DNA of 31,499 nucleotides from Thermoanaerobacterales bacterium UBA4880 (lineage in GTDB: Bacteria > Bacillota > Thermoanaerobacteria > Thermoanaerobacterales > UBA4877). The notes below the pieces were generated by a model, which saw nothing but the letters and a program-made list of their open reading frames with translations, was not told where the DNA came from and did not search any database. Position numbers and translations under genes: made by a program. This document shows, piece by piece, positions 16,328 to 23,846 of the stretch; positions within the stretch are counted from its first letter, which is position 1; each line of letters opens with the position of its first letter. The DNA lies in contig DHDI01000002.1 of assembly GCA_002399285.1 (NCBI GenBank), positions 75,470-106,968 on the forward strand. The letters run 5' to 3'.

Positions 16328-16379
16328 CTATATTCAGATAACATTTATATATGATAACATACCGCAGGGGAATTGTCAA
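16328..16379 (-). promoter_or_regulatory. Promoter and candidate operator of the tetR gene
   Basis: Minus strand TTGACA (16379-16374), 17 bp, TATCAT (16356-16351). The segment 16328-16354 aligns to the 15418-15444 palindrome at 19 of 27 positions. Its left half, CTATATTCAGATA, matches 11 of 13. It spans the -10 and the start region, so autorepression is plausible. AT-richness makes the match less decisive. Confidence 0.55.
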
Positions 16380-16480
16380 AAGCGCCCGGATCCCCTCTTG
16401 AAGGGCAGTCCTCTATTGTTTACCGTTTTTTAACTTCTCCTTCATGTGATCTATAGTATAATAGCGGTAGGGGTGATCTT

Positions 16481-18037
16481 ATGAAAAAAATCCTATACTA
16501 CATGCTGTCCGTAATACTGATGCTGTCCGTTTCGGTCCCCGTCATGGCCGCCGATCCATATATCGACTCGCTTGCGAAAGCAGACGCGGCCGACAGTATT
16601 TTTGCGGCGCGCACGGCGGTCGCCGATCTGACCATGGATCAACTTGAAAATATCTACAGCAAAACAGAAAACGATTTTTCAAAAGAGGCGATCATAGAGA
16701 GGCTGCGCTATTCCTCCGATAAGAAAATGGCGGCGCAGATACTGAAGTACATATCGTCCAATGATAAACCCAAGTTTTCCCAATTGGCCTACATAGATCT
16801 CTATCTCATGGGACATACGGACTCCCTTGAAGGTCTGACAGAAAGCACCGATCAGTTCGGGACCTTCAGGTATGAATCGGGGTCCTTCCCATGGACGGTG
16901 ATGAAGGCGGCTGAGGAGAAGTATCCCGACAGCTTTCTGTCCAAGGGCATAAAAGAGTATGAGAACATAACCGGAAAACCGTATTTTATGATAGATCTGC
17001 CGGACCCTGGAGAATGGCTGTACGCCAAGACCTACGGAGACGGCGCATACAAACCGGACGTGGAGATAACCCAGCTATTGGACTTTCTCAATAAGTATTC
17101 CGCTCATCCGGCCGCCGATGACGCGGCATACAGGCTGGGCAGGAATTATGAGATAAGAGGCAATTATCCCTCGGCCTTAAAGTACCTCTACAATTCTGCC
17201 GAAAAGCTCCCGGACGGAGACGGCATACGGTATGATGCCCAGGGGAGGATCATGTATATACTGGATGCCGCAATGGATGCGGATGCCCTGCAGTATGCCA
17301 TGAAATCGGGGGCAGTGCCGGAGCAGATAAAGCCCTGCATTGAGTACACGGCGGCGGTAAAAGCGGCCCGAGGCGGAGATTATGCAAAGGCAGCCGCCGG
17401 ATTGAAGGACTTTGTAAAGCAATATAGAGGCCAGGCCATTTACGGCATAGAAGTGTCCGAATCCGACAGCTTTTGGAATAACATATTTAAGCAAGAGGAT
17501 ATGTATGACCAGCTTACCGATTTAAAGCAAAAGGGGGACGTCGGGTCCTTATACTCTGCAGCCGCACTCATTTATAAAAATGAGGACATCTTCTACAATA
17601 ATATATGGAGCGGTGAAAGACAGGCATACATGTGGATGGGACATATGAATGAGGTACTTACCAAGGAGAGCGGCGCTTACAAAAAGTATTTCCTGTCGTT
17701 CAACAACTTCGGCCAGGCCCTGTCCATATATCAGGACCTTAGTAATAAAAATCTCACGCCGGAGCTTACGGAAAAGACCGATTACAACATAGCCCTCTGT
17801 TATTCCCACCTGATGGACTACAGTCAGGAGGTCACGCTGCTGGGGCTGTACGACGGATATAAAGAAAAGGCGATCGAGTCCTTCAAGAATTTTGTCGCAG
17901 CCCATCCGGACAGTACCATGGCCGACGACGCCCTGTATGCCTTGGGGCATATCGCCGGAGATGATTCATACTTTTCCCGCATACTGAAAGAATATCCAAA
18001 CAGCGATATGGCACAGAAGGCAGCAAATGAATTATAA
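16481..18037 (+). CDS. Secreted tetratricopeptide-repeat-like protein
   Basis: 518 residues. A signal peptide is clear: KK, then a hydrophobic core YYMLSVILMLSVSV, then VMAAD with cleavage near residue 23-24. The rest is helical, with repeat units typical of TPR/Sel1-like or YbgF/BamD-type arrays: NKYSAHPAADDAAYRLGRNYEIRG around residue 200 and FVAAHPDSTMADDALYALGHI near the C-terminus. No catalytic motif is visible. It is probably an extracytoplasmic scaffold or cell-envelope protein. ATG 16481 follows AGGGGTG. A TATAAT at 16457-16462 lacks a good -35. Function is unknown. Confidence 0.75.
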   Translation: MKKILYYMLSVILMLSVSVPVMAADPYIDSLAKADAADSIFAARTAVADLTMDQLENIYSKTENDFSKEAIIERLRYSSDKKMAAQILKYISSNDKPKFSQLAYIDLYLMGHTDSLEGLTESTDQFGTFRYESGSFPWTVMKAAEEKYPDSFLSKGIKEYENITGKPYFMIDLPDPGEWLYAKTYGDGAYKPDVEITQLLDFLNKYSAHPAADDAAYRLGRNYEIRGNYPSALKYLYNSAEKLPDGDGIRYDAQGRIMYILDAAMDADALQYAMKSGAVPEQIKPCIEYTAAVKAARGGDYAKAAAGLKDFVKQYRGQAIYGIEVSESDSFWNNIFKQEDMYDQLTDLKQKGDVGSLYSAAALIYKNEDIFYNNIWSGERQAYMWMGHMNEVLTKESGAYKKYFLSFNNFGQALSIYQDLSNKNLTPELTEKTDYNIALCYSHLMDYSQEVTLLGLYDGYKEKAIESFKNFVAAHPDSTMADDALYALGHIAGDDSYFSRILKEYPNSDMAQKAANEL

Positions 18038-18055
18038 TTTATTTCAAACAATATG

Positions 18056-18083
18056 TTTACTTTTGTCACCTTTTTGATATAAT
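18056..18083 (+). promoter_or_regulatory. Promoter for a short plus-strand RNA
   Basis: TTTACT (18056-18061), 16-bp spacer, TATAAT (18078-18083). No ORF follows. The predicted transcript starts near 18090 and runs into the hairpin at 18145-18180. Confidence 0.55.
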
Positions 18084-18089
18084 ATAGTT

Positions 18090-18180
18090 AAGAAGAGGGC
18101 AGCCGTACCGCAAAGTGCGGCCGCCACAATGGTGCTTTAAATCTTAATAATCATCCTGTGGCTAGACAGGATGATTATTA
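18090..18180 (+). ncRNA. Candidate antisense RNA of a type I toxin-antitoxin locus
   Basis: About 90 nt with no reading frame worth noting. It contains a small hairpin CCGCA-AAG-TGCGG (about 18109-18121) and ends in a perfect 15-bp hairpin. It converges on the holin-like toxin remnant on the minus strand, as RatA does on txpA in B. subtilis. The direct overlap with the toxin frame would be only in the 3' region, so the pairing mechanism is uncertain. Confidence 0.45.
18145..18180. terminator. Perfect 15-bp bidirectional hairpin terminator
   Basis: TAATAATCATCCTGT (18145-18159), loop GGCTAG, ACAGGATGATTATTA (18166-18180). The stem is perfect. It lies between the converging RNA and toxin transcripts, and the AT-rich stem base supplies a short U-run in either direction. 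Confidence 0.7.
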
Positions 18181-18183
18181 CTT

Positions 18184-18285
18184 TCACTTTTTATTGTTAT
18201 TTATCAGGATAACAGTTAAGGAGATCAGTGAAACGAGAAACATATCAAAAGTTAAAACCAATTGGAATACTTGATATGTACTCCT
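18184..18285 (-). pseudogene. Holin-like type I toxin (Hol_Tox-like), start codon apparently lost
   Basis: 33 codons and a stop. The peptide has an STYQVFQLVLTFDMFLVSLI hydrophobic core and ends in INNNKK, the layout of the short 'putative holin-like toxin' peptides of Firmicutes (typically M-S-T-Y-E-x-L...NKKK). The codon where family members have ATG reads AGG (18285-18283), although a strong SD AGGAGG lies upstream. The nearest in-frame ATG (about 18352) overlaps the -10 of its own promoter, so I doubt it is used. A nearby GTG is in another frame and stops after 12 codons. Either the toxin is inactivated or it uses an unusual start. Confidence 0.55.
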
Positions 18286-18349
18286 ATCACACCGCCTCCT
18301 TTCCGTAAAAAGGCGGCCACGCCCTGTTTCCGATTGTCCTCTATGTGAC

Positions 18350-18358
18350 ATTATATCA
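18350..18358 (-). promoter_or_regulatory. Extended -10 promoter of the toxin transcript
   Basis: Minus strand TGATATAAT (18358-18350) fits TGnTATAAT. No -35 is recognisable. The transcript would start near 18342 and carry a roughly 57-nt leader before the toxin frame. Confidence 0.5.
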
Positions 18359-18389
18359 CAAAAACGGTTAAAATTCTCATCATAATTGC

Positions 18390-18494
18390 CTATTTGGATC
18401 TCTTTGCACATTCGAAAATGATCGCTATCGGCAAAAACAATAAAAACAGTAAAAACCACAATATGCCTTCATAATTCATACCTGTATGATTCAT
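18390..18494 (-). CDS. Small membrane peptide, 34 residues
   Basis: Starts ATG 18494 with the SD GGAAGG seven bases upstream and ends TAG at 18390. The peptide has a polar head (MNHTGMNYEG), one membrane span (ILWFLLFLLFLPIAIIF) and a positive tail (ECAKRSK), so it should be an N-out/C-in single-pass protein. It begins 17 bases after the glycerate kinase stop and may share that transcript. It lies just upstream of the toxin remnant and could belong to the same locus. No family recognised. The good SD and clean topology are the only support. Confidence 0.5.
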   Translation of the reverse strand: MNHTGMNYEGILWFLLFLLFLPIAIIFECAKRSK

Positions 18495-18511
18495 TTCATT
18501 ACCTTCCGTTT

Positions 18512-19642
18512 TCAGCATAAAGCCTTTATCAGCCTGCCTATGTCCTCGGCCCTGTCCCTTAAAAGATCATATCCTTTATCCATTGCCTCTTTCAGGCTCA
18601 TGGGCTGGTCGGCAACAGAGAACATAGCCGTAACTCCGACATCATACAGTTCCTTATACCCCTTGCCCAGTCCGCCGGAAATGATGACCACAGGCTTGCC
18701 GTATTTCTTAGCTATCCTTGCTATGCCCGCCGGAGCTTTTCCGAACCTGACCGTCTGAAAATCAGTGTTTCCCTCTCCGGTAAACACGATATCGGCATTT
18801 TTTATAACGTCTTCAAGATGCGCAGCCTTTGTCACCACATCTATGCCCTTCTCCATATCCGCATTCAAAAGCGCCTTGAATGCGAAGCCCAGGCCGCCCG
18901 CGGCGCCCGCTCCGGGATAATCCCTCCAGTCCCTTTCAATGGACTCGGCCGTGATATCCGCGAAATGGGACAGATTACGGTCCAGCAGCCCGATCATCTC
19001 CTCCGAAGCGCCCTTCTGAGGGCCGTATACGGCTGTCGCTCCGTTTTCGCCGCACAGCGGGTTATCCACGTCGCAGGCCACTGTAAACCGGCAGCCTGCC
19101 GTTATTTCCTGCATGCCGGAAATATCTATGAAAGCAGCCTTGCCGAGTTCTCCGCCGCCGAGTCCTATTTCATCTCCGTTTTCATCCCGTATTTTCACTC
19201 CCAGCGCCTGGAGCATACCGGCTCCGCAGTCATTGGTGGAGCTTCCCCCTATGCCTATGATAAAATTCTTGCATCCCCTTTTCACCGCATCCTTTATAAG
19301 TTCACCAGTGCCGAAGGTGGTAGTTATAAGAGGATCTCTTCTGTCATAGGGCACCATACCCAGCCCCGATGCCGCAGCCATCTCTATGACGCAGGTCCCG
19401 TCGCCGAGTATGCCGTAGAAACTGTCCCCCACGTCCCCCAGCGGCCCTTTGACTCTCGCATATACCTTTTCCCCTCCTGCCGCCGATATGAATGCATCCA
19501 CCGTACCCTCGCCGCCGTCCGCTATGGGTATCTTGATTATATCAAACCCAGCTGCTCTGTTGAGTCCTTCGCCGATGGCGCCGCATACTTTTTCCGATGT
19601 CAGGCTCCCCTTATATGAATCGGGAGAAATAACCGCCTTCAT
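18512..19642 (-). CDS. glxK: Glycerate kinase (type 1, GlxK/GarK family)
   Basis: 376 residues, normal for the family. It phosphorylates D-glycerate to a phosphoglycerate in the cytoplasm. Motifs: the N-terminal KAVISPDSYKGSLTSEKVC, IPIADGGEGTVDAF, IIGIGGSSTNDCGAGMLQALG, GGGELGKAAFIDISG and VFTGEGNTDFQT. All are conserved and uninterrupted. It stands alone in terms of pathway, as no glycerate transporter or dehydrogenase is adjacent. The downstream neighbours are the 34-residue peptide and the toxin locus on the same strand. Confidence 0.96.
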   Translation of the reverse strand: MKAVISPDSYKGSLTSEKVCGAIGEGLNRAAGFDIIKIPIADGGEGTVDAFISAAGGEKVYARVKGPLGDVGDSFYGILGDGTCVIEMAAASGLGMVPYDRRDPLITTTFGTGELIKDAVKRGCKNFIIGIGGSSTNDCGAGMLQALGVKIRDENGDEIGLGGGELGKAAFIDISGMQEITAGCRFTVACDVDNPLCGENGATAVYGPQKGASEEMIGLLDRNLSHFADITAESIERDWRDYPGAGAAGGLGFAFKALLNADMEKGIDVVTKAAHLEDVIKNADIVFTGEGNTDFQTVRFGKAPAGIARIAKKYGKPVVIISGGLGKGYKELYDVGVTAMFSVADQPMSLKEAMDKGYDLLRDRAEDIGRLIKALC

Positions 19643-19800
19643 AATGATACCGCCCCTCTATGCATTTATTTTACTCTATATATTCTATAAATTCGGAGGA
19701 AAACCTTCAAAAAATAATCCAATAGCGCTGAGATGTAATAATATCATGCATCAGAATAAATGCGGCTAAATATAATATTACCGGAGAGGATGGGATTATA

Positions 19801-20082
19801 ATGTATCTATTCACGCTCATTGTCATCGGCATCTTGGTTTTTCTTATCTTACATCCGTTTATAAACAGAGGCTCCGGAAAAAACTATATGGCTAAGGTGA
19901 CAAAGATCTACGGGGGATTCGCCGGGCCTCTCGCCGCATCCATAGCAGGCAGCTGGTTCGGAGAAACGCTCACCGGCTGGGGGCCGGACATCCACAACTT
20001 TGGCATTACGGGAGGACTCATCGGCGCAGTCATACTCGTGTGCGTATGGGACGGGGTACTTATCAAGATGAGCAAAAAATGA
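19801..20082 (+). CDS. Small membrane protein resembling the GlsB/YeaQ/YmgE family
   Basis: 93 residues. A hydrophobic N-terminal helix (LFTLIVIGILVFLILHPF) is followed by a Gly-rich central region (YGGFAGPLAASIAGSWFG) and a C-terminal helix GGLIGAVILVCVWDGVLI. Small three-helix proteins with this Gly pattern are annotated as transglycosylase-associated or stress-response membrane proteins. The biochemical role is not established. ATG 19801 follows GGAGAGG by about nine bases. The assignment is by pattern only. Confidence 0.6.
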   Translation: MYLFTLIVIGILVFLILHPFINRGSGKNYMAKVTKIYGGFAGPLAASIAGSWFGETLTGWGPDIHNFGITGGLIGAVILVCVWDGVLIKMSKK

Positions 20083-20132
20083 GCTGGTTACATATATTAT
20101 AGTGAATTATATATACGAGGGAGGTAATATAT

Positions 20133-20849
20133 ATGCCTGCACATATAACCCTGCGCGCTGAAAAGGATGCGGCAATAGAATCCGGTTACCCCGATGCGAA
20201 CCGGGGGAACCATCCCACCATGTGGGTGGGGAGATATTCCCGCAATTCGCTATACCGCGATCTCATACGGTTTGATCTTTCCGATATGTCATGCTGTGTG
20301 AACATAACCTCCGCCATATTGAACCTATATGTCAGCGAGGCGACCGCACCCGGCGTATGCGCTTATGTGGCGCCCTATAGGGTCATACGGAAATGGCCGG
20401 AGGATCAGGTGACCTGGAATACCGCACCCGCCTATGATGCTGCAGCTCTATGCACCGCCGTATCTCTTGATGATACCGGATGGTATCAGTGGGACGTCAC
20501 AAAGATCGTGTCCGATTGGTTTAACGGCATTTATCCAAACTGCGGCCTGCTCCTCATGTCTACGGAGGCAGCCGACCGGGAGACCAAGAGATTTATAGCC
20601 TCAGAGAATACCCATACCGAGCTGCGGCCCTGCCTCAAGATAACATATTCCCGCAGGGAAGACGTTATGGATCCGGAACAGCCGTCCGATGAGGTTATCG
20701 AACCGGTAACCGATACGGCACCGCAACCGGAAGCCGATATATCAGAACCAGATACCAATACGACACCCGAACCAGAAACTAATACGACACCAGAGCCGGA
20801 AGCCGATGCAGCACCACAGCCTGAAGCCGGAGAAACCGATCCCGAATAA
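20133..20849 (+). CDS. DNRLRE-domain protein with acidic Pro/Glu-rich tail
   Basis: 238 residues. Residues about 1-175 form one DNRLRE-type beta domain: AEKDAAIESGYPDAN, YRDLIRFDLSDM, VIRKWPEDQVTWNTAP, GWYQWDVTKIVSDWFNG, NCGLLLMST and LRPCLKITY. The last ~60 residues are low-complexity PEPE/PQPE/TNTT repeats, like a wall spacer. Such domains are normally on secreted proteins, yet I see no signal peptide, membrane segment or sorting motif. The start ATG follows GGGAGGT. Possible explanations are non-classical export, spore-coat location, or a truncated ancestor. It lies 50 nt downstream of the GlsB-like gene. Confidence 0.8.
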   Translation: MPAHITLRAEKDAAIESGYPDANRGNHPTMWVGRYSRNSLYRDLIRFDLSDMSCCVNITSAILNLYVSEATAPGVCAYVAPYRVIRKWPEDQVTWNTAPAYDAAALCTAVSLDDTGWYQWDVTKIVSDWFNGIYPNCGLLLMSTEAADRETKRFIASENTHTELRPCLKITYSRREDVMDPEQPSDEVIEPVTDTAPQPEADISEPDTNTTPEPETNTTPEPEADAAPQPEAGETDPE

Positions 20850-20882
20850 ATGCCTGCGCGGCCAGGCCTTATCTACATGGTG

Positions 20883-20908
20883 TATAGAGATGGGAAACCA
20901 TCTCTATA
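20883..20908. other. Perfect 11-bp hairpin with GAAA tetraloop
   Basis: TATAGAGATGG (20883-20893), loop GAAA, CCATCTCTATA (20898-20908), 34 bases past the DNRLRE stop. There is no T-run, so termination is uncertain. A smaller GCCTG/CAGGC stem precedes it at 20852-20867. Confidence 0.5.
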
Positions 20909-20913
20909 TCTAT

Positions 20914-20998
20914 ATTTCCACAATTTCCACTGACATTCCATGAGGTTTTGCAATCACTTTCCACAAAGTTTTCAACAATATTCACAGAGTTTTCCACA
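20914..20998. promoter_or_regulatory. Cluster of DnaA-box-like 9-mers upstream of aspartate kinase
   Basis: TTTTCCACA (20990-20998) differs at one base from the DnaA box TTATCCACA. Related words are CTTTCCACA (20957-20965), TTTTCAACA (20969-20977), ATATTCACA (20979-20987, offset approximate) and ATTTCCACA (20914-20922). The last four are spaced about 10-12 bp, close to one helical turn. An AT-rich stretch (21025-21057) follows. No replication genes are adjacent, so this is a candidate DnaA-binding region rather than oriC. Confidence 0.35.
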
Positions 20999-21067
20999 GG
21001 GTCTTCATTTTTCTCGCTTCTCGTGATAAAATATAAAATAAAATTCATAATTATAAAGGTGATGCAT

Positions 21068-22285
21068 TTGGACAATATTACTGTGCAAAAATACGGCGGT
21101 ACCTCCGTCGCGACCACGGAAAGGATCATGAGTGTTGCAAACAGGATAATAGGCCTAAAACGGCAGGGTAAAAACATTGTGGTCGTCGTATCCGCCATGG
21201 GCGACACGACGGACGACCTAACAGACCTTGCTCACCAGATAACGCCCGATCCGCCCAGCCGCGAACTGGACATGCTGCTGGCAACGGGCGAGCAGGTATC
21301 CATAGCTCTGCTGGCTATGGCGATAAAGTCTTTAGGACAGGACGTGATTTCACTGACTGCCTCGCAGGTGGGGATATATACCGACAATATCCACACGCGG
21401 GCAAGGATAACGGACATAAAGACGGAAAGGATCATCAAAGAGCTGGAAGAAGGCCGCATCGTAATAGTCGCCGGCTTTCAGGGCATAGACGAGTACAACG
21501 ACGTCACCACCCTGGGAAGGGGCGGTTCGGACACAACCACGGTGGCGCTGGCATCGGTTTTGCAGGCGGATATGTGCGAGATACTGACCGACGTTGACGG
21601 CGTATATACCGCCGACCCGAGGATCGTGAGCAATGCGGCAAAGCTGGATAATATCACCTATGAGGAGATGCTGGAGCTCGCCACCCTGGGGGCCAAGGTA
21701 CTGCATCCCCGTTCGGTGGAGTTGGCATGGCAGTATGGCGTGCCGCTCATGGTAAGGTCAAGTTTCAATGAATCGGAGGGAACGGTCGTGACAAATATGG
21801 ATCTTGAAAACGGCAGGGTAGTATCGGGAGTGGCATGCGACAAAGATGTGACCAAGGCGTCGGTCTACGGCATACCATCCAAGGCTGGAACAGCCTATAA
21901 GATCTTCTCGCGCTTATCGGAAAGCGGGATCGACGTGGATATGATAGTCCAGAATATGACACGGGAAGGAAAGACGGATATATCCTTCACCATTGCCAAA
22001 GAAGATTTAAGCGAGGCCGGGAGCATTTTGAAAGCCGTGGGTGGGCAGCTGGACTGCGAAGGGATCGAATTTGAAAACGGCCTGGCCAAGGTCTCCATCG
22101 TGGGCGCGGGCATGATAAACCATCCCGGCGTGGCCGCAAAGATGTTTGAGGCGCTTTACGGTCTCGGCATAAACATAGAGCTGATCACCACATCGGATAT
22201 CAAGGTATCCTGCCTGGTGGCTGAGGATATGGCGGAGGCCGCCGTCACAAAGCTGCACGGCGTCTTTGACCTGCAGAATATTTAG
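21068..22285 (+). CDS. lysC: Aspartate kinase (monofunctional)
   Basis: 405 residues. It phosphorylates L-aspartate in the first step to Lys, Met, Thr and diaminopimelate. Motifs: VQKYGGTSV at the N-terminus, VVVVSAMGDTTDDL, TGEQVSIALLA, GFQGIDEYNDVTTLGRGGSDTTTVALA, LTDVDGVYTADPR and, at the C-terminus, two ACT domains (from about residue 265, ending with INIELITTSDIKVSCLV). TTG 21068 puts the SD AAGG at the best distance and aligns with family N-termini. ATG 21062 in the same frame is an alternative, and a longer upstream frame has no similarity. No lysine riboswitch is visible upstream. Confidence 0.95.
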   Translation: MDNITVQKYGGTSVATTERIMSVANRIIGLKRQGKNIVVVVSAMGDTTDDLTDLAHQITPDPPSRELDMLLATGEQVSIALLAMAIKSLGQDVISLTASQVGIYTDNIHTRARITDIKTERIIKELEEGRIVIVAGFQGIDEYNDVTTLGRGGSDTTTVALASVLQADMCEILTDVDGVYTADPRIVSNAAKLDNITYEEMLELATLGAKVLHPRSVELAWQYGVPLMVRSSFNESEGTVVTNMDLENGRVVSGVACDKDVTKASVYGIPSKAGTAYKIFSRLSESGIDVDMIVQNMTREGKTDISFTIAKEDLSEAGSILKAVGGQLDCEGIEFENGLAKVSIVGAGMINHPGVAAKMFEALYGLGINIELITTSDIKVSCLVAEDMAEAAVTKLHGVFDLQNI

Positions 22286-22392
22286 TGCGGCAAATCATTG
22301 AGACAAGCCTGCAAAAGTCATACTAACTTATGCAGGTGCAGCCAACGCAGCTAAGCAAAAAGTTTTGCGGTTGCACGAGATTGGCGCGACCT
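22286..22392. repeat. Structured intergenic repeat, copy D
   Basis: Lies between convergent lysC and the fusion gene. It shares with copy A the order CCTGCAA - CATACT - TGCAGG - GCAGCCAAC-CAGC - AAGCAAAA...TTTTGCG - TTGC-CGA. Internal stems are CCTGCA (22308-22313) with TGCAGG (22331-22336) and GCAAAA (22355-22360) with TTTTGC (22363-22368). It is shorter and more diverged than copy A, with poorer outer arms. Confidence 0.65.
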
Positions 22393-22402
22393 AAAGGGCG
22401 GC

Positions 22403-23824
22403 CTATAGCAGGCTGCCCAGCTCTTTGAAATACCCCAGCCGCACGTCCCACTTGATGCCAGTTCTTCCGCTGGTAGACGGGACCACATAGTCCGTGATGC
22501 CGGGCACGGCGTGGGTGTCCTGCTTGCCGTAGTCTATCTTGCCCAGGTCCATCAGCTTTTGATATATGCCCTTTCCATTGTAGCAGATGATGCCGGGCCG
22601 GTACTGGTTTAAAACCTTAAGCAGCCTTTCCCTTCCCGTCTCGTACATATCTCCGGTTATCTCCTTAGCCTCCCTGGTGCAGGATTTCACTATGTCGGTG
22701 AGCCCGTATCCGTATTCGGTCATTCGCCAGTCATCCTCATAGGTAAGGGGCTCGGGAAGTATGCCGCCCTCATAGAGCAGCCGCCAGAAACGGTTGGTAT
22801 TCGAGCCATAGAAATGGCCCTTTCTCGCGGAGTCAAGGCCGGGATTATAGCCCACGAATATGGCCTTGAGACCGTAATCCAGCACGTCGGGCACCGGTTT
22901 ATAGGGATCAAGGCTCATATCATAGAGGGCATCGGCCAGGCCGGTTATTCTCTCCGCATCCTGCAGTGACTTTACCCATTCGCCGGGTATGCCGCCTTTC
23001 CCGTTGTATGCGCCCGAAAACGCGCCCCCTATGGCCGCGATGGTGTCCGAGTCTCCGCCCATATTGGCCGCAGCCAGCACGGTGTCCCTATAGCTGTCCG
23101 CATGCTTTAAAAAGAGATACAGCGAGGCGCCTACGGTGCCCACAGAATATCCCGAGATATTGAATTCATCCAGGGCGTCTATCTCATCCCTGCCGCTTCC
23201 TACAAGGCCGCCGGTCTTGACGAGCTCGTCCTTTATCTCGCCGTTTGCCGCAAAGGGCAGCAGATGATCTATAAGGCCGGCCGGTTGCCTGCCGTCCAGT
23301 AGGTAGTCTACGGCTAAGGAGGTGATCACAGCCGCCTCCACGGCCCTGTCGTCCGCATGGGTCATTATGCTGTGCACCCTCGCAGCCCTGACTATCCTGC
23401 CCGTATCACCATGGTAGAAAAGCGCCACCGGCGCAGTCCTCATAGCAGTACCGTTCCCGGCGCTGCTGCTTCCCGCCCTGTCCCACGGCACGCCGCGCTT
23501 CATATTGCCTATCCCCTGCATGCAGCCCATACCCCCGCCTATCAGCCTGCCGTCCAGCTCCATGAACTTATCGGCGACGGTGTACTGCTCCACATAGCCC
23601 GCCTGTATTATGGCTTCGGCCAGAGCGATGGTCATCTGCGTATCGTCGGTATACCTGCCTTTGCCCAGTCCGGCATTGAGCCCGTCCCGCGCATCCACCA
23701 TGCCGGTTATCCGGCCGTAAACTTTCTTTATCTCATTTCTGCTCATAAGCTCGGCAGGCATGCCCAAGGAGTCGCCCACGGCCAGGCCGGTCAGGCAGCC
23801 TTCATATTTATCCTTCATTTTCAT
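22403..23824 (-). CDS. ADP-ribosylglycohydrolase fused to a Mug/TDG-type DNA glycosylase
   Basis: 473 residues in one uninterrupted frame. Residues about 5-305 form a DraG/ARH-type ADP-ribosylglycohydrolase with its metal-binding motifs: GLAVGDSLG (13-21), TDDTQM (59-64), GNGTAMR (123-129) and GGDSDTIAAIGGAFSGA (256-272). Residues about 318-473 form a family-2 uracil-DNA glycosylase: FVGYNPGLDSA (catalytic-type Asn327), NTNRFWRLLYEGG, YGYGLTDIV, YNGKGIYQKL and VPSTSGRTG (448-456). The linker is short. The first domain removes ADP-ribose and the second removes mismatched U/T or damaged bases from DNA. ATG 23824 has AGGA six bases upstream. The frame stays open further 5', but that part is the antisense of the nucleoside hydrolase. 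It is divergent from that gene. Confidence 0.9.
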   Translation of the reverse strand: MKMKDKYEGCLTGLAVGDSLGMPAELMSRNEIKKVYGRITGMVDARDGLNAGLGKGRYTDDTQMTIALAEAIIQAGYVEQYTVADKFMELDGRLIGGGMGCMQGIGNMKRGVPWDRAGSSSAGNGTAMRTAPVALFYHGDTGRIVRAARVHSIMTHADDRAVEAAVITSLAVDYLLDGRQPAGLIDHLLPFAANGEIKDELVKTGGLVGSGRDEIDALDEFNISGYSVGTVGASLYLFLKHADSYRDTVLAAANMGGDSDTIAAIGGAFSGAYNGKGGIPGEWVKSLQDAERITGLADALYDMSLDPYKPVPDVLDYGLKAIFVGYNPGLDSARKGHFYGSNTNRFWRLLYEGGILPEPLTYEDDWRMTEYGYGLTDIVKSCTREAKEITGDMYETGRERLLKVLNQYRPGIICYNGKGIYQKLMDLGKIDYGKQDTHAVPGITDYVVPSTSGRTGIKWDVRLGYFKELGSLL

Positions 23825-23846
23825 CACCGATCCTATTTTATCATAC

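Noticed and set aside
18184..18459. 91-residue protein ending in the toxin peptide
   Set aside because: Its upstream ATGs lie within or before the predicted promoter of the toxin transcript, and its first half overlaps the 34-residue peptide gene in another frame.
20914..21060. Chromosomal replication origin
   Set aside because: The boxes are imperfect and no dnaA, dnaN or recF is present. Kept only as a DnaA-box-like cluster.
20948..21067. N-terminal extension of aspartate kinase
   Set aside because: The extra 40 codons read through the DnaA-box-like repeats and AT-rich leader. The SD and family N-terminus support 21068 (or 21062).
20850..21067. Lysine riboswitch or T-box upstream of lysC
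   Set aside because: None of the conserved L-box or T-box words are present, and the region is dominated by short direct repeats.
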